From Pseudomonas crudilactis (lineage in GTDB: Bacteria; Pseudomonadota; Gammaproteobacteria; Pseudomonadales; Pseudomonadaceae), in contig NZ_WXVV01000017.1 of the NCBI RefSeq assembly GCF_013433315.1, positions 1-64,000 of the forward strand: DNA of 64,000 nt. The letters are read 5' to 3'. Position numbers and translations under genes: made by a program. Each line of letters opens with the position of its first letter. Positions within the stretch are counted from its first letter, which is position 1. Of the stretch, positions 52,649 through 62,456 are shown one piece after another. The notes under the pieces were generated by a model. It was not told the DNA's origin. It saw only the letters and a program-made list of their open reading frames with translations, and did not search any database.

Positions 52649-54066
52649 TGTCACTGGGGCTGCGGATCTTTCTGGTGTATGTGCTGTTTGTCGGCCTCAC
52701 CGGTTATTTTGTGCTCAACACGGTGATGGAAGAAATCCGCCCCGGCGTGCGCCAGTCCACCGAAGAAACCCTGGTCGATACCGCCAACCTGATGGCGGAA
52801 ATCCTGCGGGACGATTTCAAGGCCGGCACCCTCAGCGAGAACCGCTGGCCTGAATTGCTGCGCGCGTATGGTGATCGTCAGCCGCAAGCGACGATTTGGG
52901 GCTTGCCGAAAAATCAGGTCAACCACCGCATTTACGTGACTGACGCCAAGGGCATTGTGGTGCTCGATTCCAGTGGCGTGGCCGTGGGGCAGGACTACTC
53001 GCGCTGGAACGATGTCTACCTGACCCTGCGCGGTGAATATGGCGCGCGTTCGAGCCGCAGCGACCCGGATGAGGCGAGTTCGTCGGTGATGCACGTCGGC
53101 GCGCCGATCCGCGACAACGGCCAGATCATCGGTGTGGTCACCGTGGCCAAACCCAACAGCTCTTTGCAGCCCTATGTTGATCGCACCGAGCGGCGTTTGC
53201 TGTTTTACGGAGCAGGTCTGATCGGACTCGGTCTGCTCTTTGGCGCCTTGCTGTCGTGGTGGCTGAGCCGCGCGCTGCACCGTTTGACCGGTTATGCCCA
53301 AGCGGTGAGCGAAGGCCGGCGGGTGGAAGTGCCGCACTATCGCGGCGGTGAGCTGGAGCAACTGGCCACAGCGGTTGAGCAGATGCGCACGCAACTGGAA
53401 GGCAAGGCGTACGTTGAGCGCTATGTGCACACGCTGACCCATGAACTGAAAAGTCCGCTGGCGGCGATTCGTGGTGCGGCGGAGTTGCTGCAAGGAGACA
53501 TGCCGCCGGTTCAGCGACTGCGCTTTGTCGGCAATATCGACAGTGAAAGTGCGCGGATGCAGCAGTTGATCGAACGGTTACTGAATCTCGCGCAGGTCGA
53601 GCAACGTCAGGGACTGGAAGAACGGGTCGTTGTGCCGCTGGCGGTTTTGGTTGATGAGCTGTTGCAAGGGCAGGCGGCGCGGATTGAAGGCAAACAGTTG
53701 CGGGTCGAGCAGACGATCGCGCCGGATCTGCTGCTGATTGGCGAGCCGTTTCTGTTGCGTCAGGCGTTGGGTAATCTGCTGGAAAATGCGCTGGATTTCA
53801 CCCCGGTTGAGGGGAAGCTGCGGTTTGGTGCCGAGCGGGTTGGCGAGCAGATCGAATTTCGATTGTTCAATGAAACGGCGGCGATTCCTGACTACGCTTT
53901 GCCGCGTTTGACTGAGCGCTTCTACTCATTGCCGCGCCCGGACAGTGGGCGAAAAAGTACGGGGTTGGGCCTTAACTTCGTTGAAGAAGTGGTCAAGTTG
54001 CATGGTGGGGCGATGCAGATTCGCAATGTTGAAAGCGGTGTTGAGGTGACATTGCGCTTGCCTTGA
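52648..54066 (+). CDS. creC: Sensor histidine kinase CreC
   Basis: A 472-aa inner-membrane kinase. Membrane helices are at about 7-25 and 187-210, around a periplasmic sensor. HAMP follows, then the H-box with His265 in HTLTHELKSPLAAIRGAAEL, and N and G boxes (NLLENALDF, STGLGLNF). It pairs with CreB. Confidence 0.94.
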   Translation: MSLGLRIFLVYVLFVGLTGYFVLNTVMEEIRPGVRQSTEETLVDTANLMAEILRDDFKAGTLSENRWPELLRAYGDRQPQATIWGLPKNQVNHRIYVTDAKGIVVLDSSGVAVGQDYSRWNDVYLTLRGEYGARSSRSDPDEASSSVMHVGAPIRDNGQIIGVVTVAKPNSSLQPYVDRTERRLLFYGAGLIGLGLLFGALLSWWLSRALHRLTGYAQAVSEGRRVEVPHYRGGELEQLATAVEQMRTQLEGKAYVERYVHTLTHELKSPLAAIRGAAELLQGDMPPVQRLRFVGNIDSESARMQQLIERLLNLAQVEQRQGLEERVVVPLAVLVDELLQGQAARIEGKQLRVEQTIAPDLLLIGEPFLLRQALGNLLENALDFTPVEGKLRFGAERVGEQIEFRLFNETAAIPDYALPRLTERFYSLPRPDSGRKSTGLGLNFVEEVVKLHGGAMQIRNVESGVEVTLRLP

Positions 54067-54079
54067 TATCGAGTCGTTG

Positions 54080-54158
54080 CCTTCGCGAGCAAGCTCGCTC
54101 CCACAGGGGATTTGTGAACGACGCAGATCCAATGTGGGAGCGAGCTTGCTCGCGAAGG
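54080..54158. repeat. REP doublet between creC and creD
   Basis: TTCGCGAGCAAGCTCGCTCC and its complement. Confidence 0.85.
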
Positions 54159-54251
54159 GGCCTGAACAGTCTCCACACAATCTCCATAATCCCCCCATAT
54201 TCCCCTCATACAGCACCACCAGACTCTCCCCATCCAAACAGGGAGAGTCCC

Positions 54252-55622
54252 ATGAACAAGAATCTGACGATAAAGCTCGGCGCCATCGCCGTGCTGATCC
54301 TGCTGTTGCTGATCCCGTTGCTGATGATCGACGGCGTCATCGACGAGCGCCAACAGCTGCGCGACGGCGTGCTTGAAGACATCGCCCGCAGCTCCAGCTA
54401 CAGCCAGCAACTGAGCGGCCCGGTGATGGTGGTGCCGTATCGCAAAGTGATTCACAACTGGAAAACCAACGACAAAACCAATCAGCGCTACGACGAGCCG
54501 AGTGAAGAGCGCGGTCGTCTGTATTTCCTGCCGGAGCGTTTCGAACTCGATGGTCAGGTGCAAACCGAACTGCGTGCGCGGGGCATTTATGAAGCGCGGT
54601 TGTTCCATGCCGACAATCGCATCAATGGCCATTTCTCATTGCCTGCACAGTTGGGCATCAAGGAAGACTTCAGCGACTACCAGTTCGATGCACCGTTTCT
54701 CGCCGTCGGTATCAGCGACATTCGCGGCATTGAAAATGCCCTGAAACTGGAACTCGACGGCCAGCGTCTGGACTTCGTGCCGGGAACTCAAGTGGGCTGG
54801 CTCGGCGAAGGCGTGCGAGTGACGCTGCCGCTGCTCGACACCAGTAAAACCACGGAACTGAGCTTCGGTTTCGATTTGCGCCTGCAAGGCACCGGTTCGT
54901 TGCAGGTACTGCCGGTGGGCAAGAGCAGCAGCGTCAGCCTCACGGCGAATTGGCCGCATCCAAGTTTCATCGGCAATTTCCTGCCGGGCAAACGTGAGAT
55001 CAATGATCAAGGTTTCAGCGCCGATTGGCAGACCACGTTTTTCTCCACCAACCTGCAAGACGCCATGAGCCGTTGCGTGAGCGGCAATGATTGCGAGGCA
55101 TTCAACGGTCGCAGCTTCGGCGTGAGCTTCATCGATCCGGTGGATCAGTACCTGAAGAGTGACCGGGCGATCAAATATGCGCTGCTGTTCATCGTCCTGA
55201 CGTTCGCCGGTTTCTTCCTGTTCGAAGTGCTCAAGAGCCTGGCCGTGCACCCGGTGCAATACGCGCTGGTGGGTGTGGCGCTGGCGTTCTTTTATCTGTT
55301 GCTGCTGTCGTTGTCGGAGCACATCGGGTTTGCCTTGGCGTATCTGTTGTCAGCCAGTGCCTGTGTGCTGTTGATCGGGTTTTACGTCTGCCACGTGCTG
55401 CGCAGTGTGCGCCACGGTTTGAGTTTTTCGGCGGGACTGGCGGCGTTGTATGGCCTGCTTTATGGATTACTGAGCGCTGAGGATTACGCGTTGCTGATGG
55501 GCTCATTGTTGCTGTTCGGTCTGCTCGGTGTGTTCATGGTGTTGACGCGCAAACTGGACTGGTACGGGATCGGGCAGAAGCCGGGCAAGCCGTTGGAGTT
55601 TGATGTGGGGGCGATGCAATGA
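54252..55622 (+). CDS. creD: Inner-membrane protein CreD
   Basis: A 456-aa membrane protein. One N-terminal helix (about 8-27), a large periplasmic domain (to about 300) and roughly six C-terminal helices (310-440). CreD is the main target of CreBC and is linked to beta-lactam and envelope stress. GGGAGAGTCC before ATG 54252 supports the start; the frame open upstream is REP DNA. Confidence 0.93.
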   Translation: MNKNLTIKLGAIAVLILLLLIPLLMIDGVIDERQQLRDGVLEDIARSSSYSQQLSGPVMVVPYRKVIHNWKTNDKTNQRYDEPSEERGRLYFLPERFELDGQVQTELRARGIYEARLFHADNRINGHFSLPAQLGIKEDFSDYQFDAPFLAVGISDIRGIENALKLELDGQRLDFVPGTQVGWLGEGVRVTLPLLDTSKTTELSFGFDLRLQGTGSLQVLPVGKSSSVSLTANWPHPSFIGNFLPGKREINDQGFSADWQTTFFSTNLQDAMSRCVSGNDCEAFNGRSFGVSFIDPVDQYLKSDRAIKYALLFIVLTFAGFFLFEVLKSLAVHPVQYALVGVALAFFYLLLLSLSEHIGFALAYLLSASACVLLIGFYVCHVLRSVRHGLSFSAGLAALYGLLYGLLSAEDYALLMGSLLLFGLLGVFMVLTRKLDWYGIGQKPGKPLEFDVGAMQ

Positions 55623-55705
55623 GCGGGTTGCGTGAAGATCAGCGGGAGGTAGAGGTTTTGGTGACACTGATTTTTGCAGCGCTGCCGCCGGAACCGAGGT
55701 GGTGC

Positions 55706-55798
55706 ATTCGCGAGCAGGCTCGCTCCCACAGGATTGGTGTTGGAACAGAGATTTCTGCCATACCCAAAAACAACGTGGGAGCGAGCCTGCTCGCGAAG
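55706..55798. repeat. REP doublet between creD and GST gene
   Basis: TTCGCGAGCAGGCTCGCTCC and its complement, between convergent creD and the GST gene. Confidence 0.85.
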
Positions 55799-55821
55799 AG
55801 GCCGGAACAGGCGCCGCCGAT

Positions 55822-56451
55822 TTAAGGCTTGGGCATCGTGGCGATCATGGACGGTCGCTGACTCACTTCAAAGAACCAGTTGGCCAGTTGCGGATTGGCG
55901 TCACGCCAGCCCAGGTCCGGAAAGCGCAAATCGAGATAACCCAAGGCGCAGGCCACGCTGATCGCCGCCACATCGAAATGGCTGGTCAGCTCGGCAATCG
56001 CATCCTTTTCCAACACCGCAAGGGCGCGGCGGATCTTGTCGCGCTGGGCTTCGAGCCATTCGTCCCAATGTTTTTCCGGCGCGCGCAGGACCATTTCATA
56101 ACGCACCATCACTGACGCATCCATGATCCCGTCAGCCATTGAGGCGAGGGTCAGGCGACGCCAGCGAGCCGCGCCTTCGCGCGGGATCAGCGGATTGCCG
56201 ACGTGTTGTTGGTCGAGGTATTCGAGGATCACCCGGCTGTCATGGATGACATTGCCGTCGGCCAGACGTAGCGCGGGAATCTTGCCCAGCGGGTTGTCGA
56301 GATTGAGCTCGGCGCTCGGGCTGACCGGGCTGAGCACGCAATCTTGCAAGGCCACGCGATCCTGCTGGCCGGTTTCGTGCAGCAACACCATCACTTTGCG
56401 CACGAACGGAGAGAGCGTGTTGTGGTACAGGGTCATGCTGGGGGCGGACAT
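55822..56451 (-). CDS. Glutathione S-transferase
   Basis: A 209-aa GST. N-terminal thioredoxin-like domain with LSPFVRKVMVLLHE and the cis-Pro motif GKIPAL, then DSRVILEYLD; the C-terminal helical domain follows. Start MSAPSMTLYH has GAGG 7 nt upstream. Substrate unknown. Confidence 0.9.
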   Translation of the reverse strand: MSAPSMTLYHNTLSPFVRKVMVLLHETGQQDRVALQDCVLSPVSPSAELNLDNPLGKIPALRLADGNVIHDSRVILEYLDQQHVGNPLIPREGAARWRRLTLASMADGIMDASVMVRYEMVLRAPEKHWDEWLEAQRDKIRRALAVLEKDAIAELTSHFDVAAISVACALGYLDLRFPDLGWRDANPQLANWFFEVSQRPSMIATMPKP

Positions 56452-56540
56452 TGGCAAACCTCGGTGATCGTCGAAGAGCAGGTGGTTAGCCTAGCCAGAT
56501 GCGGCGAGGCTGGCGAGGAATTGATGGTGTATTCACTGTC

Positions 56541-56612
56541 GCCTTCGCGAGCAAGCTCGCTCCCACAGGGGAACGCATTTCAAATGTGGGAGCGAGCTTG
56601 CTCGCGAAGGGG
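56541..56612. repeat. REP doublet near the small membrane gene
   Basis: TTCGCGAGCAAGCTCGCTCC and its complement, 3' of the PepSY/59-aa operon. Confidence 0.85.
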
Positions 56613-56633
56613 CCATCTCAGGCAATGCAAATA

Positions 56634-56813
56634 TTACCTACGCTGCAGCAATCCCCTGATCGCCAGAACGGCCGGGACACCCAGCCCAACCCAGCTCAAC
56701 GCATCCCAAATCCCATCCCCCAGCAACGCCGCAAACAACCCCGCTGCACTGAGCAGCGCAATCACGATCGGCGTGCTGAAGACTTTCCAGAAACTCGACT
56801 GACGCGGCTTCAT
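56634..56813 (-). CDS. Small membrane protein after PepSY gene
   Basis: A 59-aa protein with two hydrophobic helices (about 13-30 and 36-54) and a basic C-terminus LLQRR. It overlaps the PepSY gene by 4 nt (ATGA), so it is co-translated with it. Similar small proteins accompany ferric-siderophore reductases; its role is unknown. Confidence 0.75.
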   Translation of the reverse strand: MKPRQSSFWKVFSTPIVIALLSAAGLFAALLGDGIWDALSWVGLGVPAVLAIRGLLQRR

Positions 56814-57940
56814 GCAGACGCCTCCGCCGTTTCCAGCACAGGCTTCGCTGCTTTGCGCCGCACTACCCACAAATACACGCCACTGGCGAGCACAATAATG
56901 GTCAGCACATCGAGTGTGGCCCAGAGAATTTTCATCGGCATGCCGCCATAGTCACCAAAGTGCAACGGCTGCGACATGCCCATGGCGTCCATGTACCACG
57001 GCCGTTCGGCCACGGCGGTGACCTGCAGCGTGGTCGCATCGATCAGCACTGGCGTCAGCAGATGCGAAGTCAGGTGCGTGCCGCCCTTCATGAACACCGA
57101 GTAATGGTGTTCACTGGAAAAGCGTGTGCCGGGGAAGGCAATGAAATCCGGTTTCATCTCCGGCGCAACTTCAGCAGCGATGTCGAGCAAACGTGTGGCC
57201 GGCGCCAAGTGGGTCAGCGGTGGCGCATCGCGATACGGTTCGATCAGCGCAGTCAGTGCGTCATTGCGCCAGGCAGCGATCAGCAGGTCGGCGCAGGCGC
57301 TGATCACACCGGTCACGCCGACCACCAGCGCCCAGGTCAGGGTGACAACACCGATCAGGTTATGCAGGTCGAGCCAGCGCAGGCGGGTGGATTTATCCTG
57401 CCGCACCGTGCCGAACTTCAAGCGGCGCATGAACGGCAAATACAGCACCGTTCCGGACACGATGGCCACGACAAACAGCAGCCCCATGAACGCCAGCAGC
57501 AATTTGCCCGGCAGCCCGGCGAACATGTCGACGTGCAGGCGCAGGATAAACAGCATCAAGCCGCCATTGGCCGATGGGGTTTCCAGCGCTTCACCGGTAC
57601 GTGCGTCGAGCATGAAGGTGTGCGAGGAGTTCGGTTCGGTGCCGGCGGTTTTCGCCATGATCGTCAGCACGGCATTCGGCTCATCGTCATCGAAACCGAA
57701 GTACTGCACGACCTCATCGGGGCGATGCTTTTCGGCGGCCTCGACCAGCTGCGCCAGATTCAGCCGCGGCGTGTCGGCCGGCATCTCGCGCACTTCGGGC
57801 GCATCGCCGAGCAGATGTTCGATCTCGTGATGGAAAATCAGCGGCAAACCGGTCAAGGCCAGCATCAGCAGAAACACAGTGCAAACCAGGCTGGTCCAGG
57901 TGTGTATGAACGACCAGCGGCGGATTGTTTTACTTTTCAT
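56810..57940 (-). CDS. PepSY-associated membrane protein (siderophore reductase type)
   Basis: A 376-aa inner-membrane protein with four or more membrane helices and the PepSY_TM pattern (RRWSFIHTWTSLVC, LRLHVDMFAGLPGKLLLAFM, LRWLDLHNLIGVVTLTWALV). Conserved His residues in the helices probably bind heme. It sits 74 nt after the TonB receptor and may reduce or process imported iron-siderophore, like FoxB- or PiuB-type proteins. Start MKSKTIRRW. Confidence 0.88.
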   Translation of the reverse strand: MKSKTIRRWSFIHTWTSLVCTVFLLMLALTGLPLIFHHEIEHLLGDAPEVREMPADTPRLNLAQLVEAAEKHRPDEVVQYFGFDDDEPNAVLTIMAKTAGTEPNSSHTFMLDARTGEALETPSANGGLMLFILRLHVDMFAGLPGKLLLAFMGLLFVVAIVSGTVLYLPFMRRLKFGTVRQDKSTRLRWLDLHNLIGVVTLTWALVVGVTGVISACADLLIAAWRNDALTALIEPYRDAPPLTHLAPATRLLDIAAEVAPEMKPDFIAFPGTRFSSEHHYSVFMKGGTHLTSHLLTPVLIDATTLQVTAVAERPWYMDAMGMSQPLHFGDYGGMPMKILWATLDVLTIIVLASGVYLWVVRRKAAKPVLETAEASA

Positions 57941-58014
57941 TTCATGACCTTCAAAAACACCAAAGCCGTCCACGAGGGACGGCCAGGTAACAGGGCCTGT
58001 TTCAGCTCAATCGC

Positions 58015-60438
58015 TTACCACTTGTAAGTGGCGCTGGCGACGACACTGCGCTGGTCGCCGTAGTAGCAGTTGTAGCTGTCGCAGGTGGAAATGTAATCCT
58101 TGTCGAACAGGTTGGTCGCATTCAGTGCGAGCGACGCGCCTTTGAGGCTGTTGTCCAAACGGCCGAGGTCGTAATGCACGGAGGCATCGAACACGGTGTA
58201 GGCATCCGCTTTGCCCAGCCAGGTATTGGCTTGATCGCCGTAGGTGTTGCCTGTGTAACGAACACCGCCGCCGACGCCGAAACCATCGAGCATACCGGCA
58301 TGCCATGTGTAATCAGTCCACAACGACGCTTGCTGGTTAGGCATCAATTGAAGACGATTACCTTTGAAGTCACCTTTTTGCACTTCGGACTTGGCCAACG
58401 TGTAGGCAGCGATCACTTTCAGATTGTCTGTGAGGTCGGATGTAGCTTCCAGCTCCAAGCCTTTTACTTTCACCTCACCAGTCTGGCTGGTGATTGGCGT
58501 ATTACCGACGGTAGTGGTGACCGCGACATTTTTCTGTGTCAGGTCATACACCGCAGCAGTCAACAGGGTTTTGCTGCCTGGCGGCTGGTATTTGACGCCC
58601 ATTTCCCACTGCTTGCCTTCGGTCGGTTTGAGCGAACCCGTGGCGCTGGCGTCCGCGCCGGCGGTGGTCTGGAAGGATTCAGCGTACGAAAGGTAAGGTA
58701 CGAAGCCCGAATCGAACACATAGCTGATCGCCGCGTTGCCGCTGAAGTGCTTGTCGCGATCGGTGTTTGTTGCATCAGTTTTGTTGAAGAGGGTGCTGGT
58801 ATGAACCCAGTCTTCACGGCCGCCTAGCGTCAGGCGCCACTGGTCGAGGGCCATTTGATCCTGCACGTATAGGCCGGTCTGGTTGGTCTTTTGGTTGTAG
58901 TCCAGATAAGCCGCCGAGCGATCCGGGCGGATGATGGGTTGGCCATAGATCGGATTGTTGACGTTGGTTTTTAAACCGTCGCCATAGATGGAGAGAAAGT
59001 TAGCGTTATTTCGCTGGTGATCCAGACCCAATAACAGGGTGTGGCGAACGTCACCAGTGGCGAAATCGGCCTGGAAGTTGTTGTCTACGGCGAACTGGCT
59101 GATGTCTTCGTCGACAGAGGTGCTAGTACGGCCAACGTTGCCTTCGGCATCAACCGGGTTGAACGCGTAGGCGCCAACTGTCAAAGCCTGGAAGGAAAGA
59201 TCGGATTTGGTGTATCGCAGGTTTTGCTTGAACTGCCACACATCGTTCAGGCGGGTTTCAAATGCATACCCCAATGCGTAGTAGGTGCGATCGTAGTATT
59301 CCCAGTCTGGGTCGCCAAGATTTTTGTGGTGGGAAATATCACCGAACGGCGATTTGATTTTGGTGCCCTGAATCGGCAGGAACTGGCTGGTGATGCCGGT
59401 ATCGTCGCGGGTGAACTGACTCAAAAAGGTGAGTTTAGTGTCCTCGTCGATGTTCCAGGTCAAGCTTGGCGCAATGTTGTAACGCTTGTTCTCAATATGA
59501 TCAATCTGCGTGTCGCTGTCGCGCACCACACCGCTGAGGCCATAGAGAAACTGGCCGGCGTCATCGATCTTGCCGGTGCTGGCGAAGTTGATCTGGCGGT
59601 GGTTGTCGCTGCCGTATTGCAGCTGGATTTCGTTGCTGGCTTCAGCGCTTGGGCGACGGCTGACCATGTCGAGCAGGCCGCCCGGTGGGGTCTGGCCGTA
59701 AACCGAGGAGGCCGGGCCGCGCAGCAGGGCGAGGCGGTCGAGGTTCCAGGTTTCCTGTTTCGGGTTGGCGTACACGCCTTTCGGCAGCGGCAGGCCGTCG
59801 AGGAACTGGGTCGGTTCGAAACCACGCACACGCAGCCAGTCGGCGCGGGTGTCACTGCCGTAGCTGCTGGCGGTGATGCCCGGCATGTAGCGCACCGCGT
59901 CGTCGAGGCTGTGCACGCTGCGGTCGTCCATTTGCTGACGGGTCGCGACGGAGATCGAACGCGGTGCTTCGACCAGTGCGGTGTCGGTCTTGCTGCCAGC
60001 AGCGGTGCGGGTGGCGGTGTAGCCTTCGACCGGGCCCCAGGCGCTTTCGAAGTTTTCCACACCGATGACGGAAGTTTCCGGCAGGGCCAGCGTTCCTTCA
60101 GGCACGGCCACGAGGGTGTAGGTGCCGGTGCTGCTTTGTTCCAGTTGCAGACCGGTGCCGCGCAGCGCCGCGCGCAGAGCGCCAGCCGCGTCGTACTGGC
60201 CGTTCACCGGTGCTGAGGTCTTTCCCGCCGCCAGCGATGGATTCAGCGACAGCGCAATGCCGCCCTGGCTGGCGATCTGGTTCAGGGTGGTCGACAGTGG
60301 CGCCGCTGGCAGGTTGTAGGCACGCACGCTGGACGCTTGTTCAGCGGCGAGCAACGGACTGCTGATCAGCGGGGCGCTGAGCGCAATGGCGACGGCCAGC
60401 AGACTGGGGCGCAACAAGGTGTCTAGCGAACGGGACAT
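58015..60438 (-). CDS. TonB-dependent siderophore receptor with signalling domain
   Basis: An 807-aa outer-membrane receptor. Signal peptide about 1-31, then an STN signalling domain (about 34-110, AYNLPAAPLSTTLNQIASQG), a plug (RSISVATRQQMDD to LLDMVSRRP) and a 22-strand barrel ending in the typical aromatic SATYKW. With the FecI/FecR pair upstream it should sense and import a ferric siderophore. The closest recognised type is the FiuA/FoxA (ferrichrome, ferrioxamine) group; the ligand is not determined. Confidence 0.93.
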   Translation of the reverse strand: MSRSLDTLLRPSLLAVAIALSAPLISSPLLAAEQASSVRAYNLPAAPLSTTLNQIASQGGIALSLNPSLAAGKTSAPVNGQYDAAGALRAALRGTGLQLEQSSTGTYTLVAVPEGTLALPETSVIGVENFESAWGPVEGYTATRTAAGSKTDTALVEAPRSISVATRQQMDDRSVHSLDDAVRYMPGITASSYGSDTRADWLRVRGFEPTQFLDGLPLPKGVYANPKQETWNLDRLALLRGPASSVYGQTPPGGLLDMVSRRPSAEASNEIQLQYGSDNHRQINFASTGKIDDAGQFLYGLSGVVRDSDTQIDHIENKRYNIAPSLTWNIDEDTKLTFLSQFTRDDTGITSQFLPIQGTKIKSPFGDISHHKNLGDPDWEYYDRTYYALGYAFETRLNDVWQFKQNLRYTKSDLSFQALTVGAYAFNPVDAEGNVGRTSTSVDEDISQFAVDNNFQADFATGDVRHTLLLGLDHQRNNANFLSIYGDGLKTNVNNPIYGQPIIRPDRSAAYLDYNQKTNQTGLYVQDQMALDQWRLTLGGREDWVHTSTLFNKTDATNTDRDKHFSGNAAISYVFDSGFVPYLSYAESFQTTAGADASATGSLKPTEGKQWEMGVKYQPPGSKTLLTAAVYDLTQKNVAVTTTVGNTPITSQTGEVKVKGLELEATSDLTDNLKVIAAYTLAKSEVQKGDFKGNRLQLMPNQQASLWTDYTWHAGMLDGFGVGGGVRYTGNTYGDQANTWLGKADAYTVFDASVHYDLGRLDNSLKGASLALNATNLFDKDYISTCDSYNCYYGDQRSVVASATYKW

Positions 60439-60590
60439 ACGGCGGCTCCTGAATGGAAATATTTCTCAATTGCCTCTGTGCCGGATGAAAAGCAGAAAGT
60501 GATAGGGCTGGATGAAAATAATTTCGATTAAAGTTTGAATGCTGCTGATTGACGCGTTTGAGCGGACTTATATCGCGCGTCGAATGGCCC

Positions 60591-60657
60591 TTTCGCGAGC
60601 AAGCTCGCTCCCACATTGGAATGCGTTTCCCTGTGGGAGCGAGCTTGCTCGCGAAGG
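60591..60657. repeat. REP doublet between FecR and receptor genes
   Basis: TTCGCGAGCAAGCTCGCTCC and its complement. It divides the sigma/anti-sigma pair from the receptor. Confidence 0.85.
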
Positions 60658-60676
60658 CAATTTGTCAGGCGCCACA

Positions 60677-61651
60677 CTACTCAGGCTTGATATCCGCCTT
60701 CGCGACGGTCACCCAATACGGCGTATGCCGCTCGATCTGCACCGGCAGGGTCGGCAGCAATGCGCTCAGGGCTTTGTCGGTGTCATGCAGCGGGAAGCTG
60801 CCGGTAATCCGCAAATCCGCCACTTCCGGCGCCACGCCCAGATGCCCGCGACGATAACGCCCCAGTTCATGCACCAGATCGCTCAGGCGCGCGTTATCCA
60901 CCACCAGCATGCCGCGCGTCCAGGCATCGGCGCCGGGATTGAGCGCGACAATCGAGCCCAACCCGTCACTGCGCAACAGCACTTGCTGGCCTTCATGGAG
61001 GATTTGCTCTTCAGGGTTGGATTGTGGGTGCGCCGCGACCGCCGACTGCAACACGCTCAGACGCGTGCCTTCGTCTTCACGCTTGACCAGAAACCGCGTA
61101 CCCAAGGCGCGCATGCTGCCTTCGCGGGTTTCAACGATGAAGGGCCGCGCATCGCCATGCCCGGTCTCGACGAGAATTTCGCCTTCTTGCAACACGATCA
61201 ATCGGCGCTTGTCATCGAAGCGCACATCCACCGCACTGTGAGTGTTCAGATTCAAAACAGTGCCGTCCGCCAGGCGCACGGTGCGTTGCTCACCCGTAGC
61301 GGTACGTTGATCGGCGAGCCAGTAGTCCAGCGGTAAAAACCGTTCACTGGCAAACAGCCCCGCACCGACCAGCACCACAACGCTGGCCAGCCCACTGCCA
61401 AGTTTGCGCACGCGGCGGCGAATGCCCTCGCGCGATTGCAGCAAGGCACTGCGAGCCGGGCCTTTGGCCACGCTGAAACGCTGGTCGAGCATGCCCAACT
61501 GGCGCCAGGCGCGGGCGTGTTCTTCATTGGCCGCATGCCATTTGGCGAACTCTTCGCGCTCCAGCGGACTGCTCGAATCGAGGGTCAGTTGCCAGGCAAT
61601 CGCCGCGTCCAGCACATGCGCCGGCACCGGTCTGGAACTGGCCGGGCTCAC
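60677..61651 (-). CDS. FecR-type anti-sigma regulator
   Basis: A 324-aa inner-membrane protein. N-terminal DUF4880-type helix with WQLTLDSSSPLEREEFAKWH, a membrane segment at about 86-104 and a periplasmic FecR domain (LADGTVLNLNTHSAVDVRFD). It relays the receptor signal to the sigma factor. It starts with GTG that overlaps the sigma stop (GTGA). Confidence 0.92.
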   Translation of the reverse strand: MSPASSRPVPAHVLDAAIAWQLTLDSSSPLEREEFAKWHAANEEHARAWRQLGMLDQRFSVAKGPARSALLQSREGIRRRVRKLGSGLASVVVLVGAGLFASERFLPLDYWLADQRTATGEQRTVRLADGTVLNLNTHSAVDVRFDDKRRLIVLQEGEILVETGHGDARPFIVETREGSMRALGTRFLVKREDEGTRLSVLQSAVAAHPQSNPEEQILHEGQQVLLRSDGLGSIVALNPGADAWTRGMLVVDNARLSDLVHELGRYRRGHLGVAPEVADLRITGSFPLHDTDKALSALLPTLPVQIERHTPYWVTVAKADIKPE

Positions 61652-62166
61652 GTCGGCTCACCGTACAGGGCGATGTAGCACTGCCGAATGCCTTGCGCCA
61701 GATACTGGCGCACACGCGGCACCGAAACGCCGAGCTTGTCGGCAATCTCGGCATGGCCGAGGCCGTCGAGGCGGTTATAAAGGAAAGCGGCGCGGGCCTT
61801 GGTCGACAATTTGCCGAGCAAGCGGTCGATGGCTTTGAGGTCGTCGAGGATCATTTGCTGTTCTTCCACCGAAGGTTGTTCGCCTTCGGGGATCAGCATC
61901 AGTTCGGTGAGGTAGGCCTGTTCCAGCGCCGCGCGGCGGAAGTAGTCAAACAGCAAGCCTTTGGCGATTGCCACCAGAAAGGCACGCGGCTCGCGCGGTG
62001 TCAGCATTTCGTCGCGACCGAGCAGACGCACAAAGGTGTCCTGGCTCAGGTCTTCGGCGCGCTGCGGGCACGCCACATTGCGCCGCAGCCATGCCAGCAG
62101 CCAACCGCGATGGTCGCGATACATCGCACCGACGAGCTCACTGTTAGGGCTTGGGACTGACGACAC
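61648..62166 (-). CDS. FecI-type ECF sigma factor
   Basis: A 172-aa iron-starvation sigma factor. Region 2: RAEDLSQDTFVRLLGRDEML; region 4: LDGLGHAEIADKLGVSVPRV. It starts at GTG 62166; a later ATG at 62124 is an alternative. It is upstream of fecR and the receptor, the usual cell-surface signalling order. Confidence 0.92.
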   Translation of the reverse strand: MSSVPSPNSELVGAMYRDHRGWLLAWLRRNVACPQRAEDLSQDTFVRLLGRDEMLTPREPRAFLVAIAKGLLFDYFRRAALEQAYLTELMLIPEGEQPSVEEQQMILDDLKAIDRLLGKLSTKARAAFLYNRLDGLGHAEIADKLGVSVPRVRQYLAQGIRQCYIALYGEPT

Positions 62167-62275
62167 CGGACATCACCGATTGGGAAATGTTAACTAACGC
62201 GAATTGTTCGCGATTGTGGCAGAGGTGGGAATGGTTAGCAATTGGCCACTGGTCAGGTGGGCGTTTAAAGGCTGG

Positions 62276-62454
62276 CCCTCACCCTAGCCCTCTCCCAGAA
62301 GGAGAGGGGACTGATCGGGGGATATTCTGGAGGTACACCGAGCTGAACGATTTTCAGCGAATCCATAATCCACTCGGTCTTTCAGGTCGATGTGAGGCTT
62401 CCGACACCACGGTCGGCCCCCTCTCCCTCCGGGAGAGGGCTGGGGTGAGGGTGC
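62276..62454. repeat. 160-185 bp inverted-repeat element, copy H
   Basis: Left end CCCTCACCCTAGCCCTCTCC, right end GGAGAGGGCTGGGGTGAGGG, centre with TCTTTCAGGTCGATGTGAGG. It fills most of the gap between the FecI gene and the exonuclease gene (62167-62456). Confidence 0.87.
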
Positions 62455-62456
62455 TT

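Noticed and set aside
60459..60540. AT-rich palindromic bits upstream of the TonB receptor as a Fur box
   Set aside because: GAAATATTTC and nearby AT-rich DNA are suggestive but do not match a Fur box well enough.
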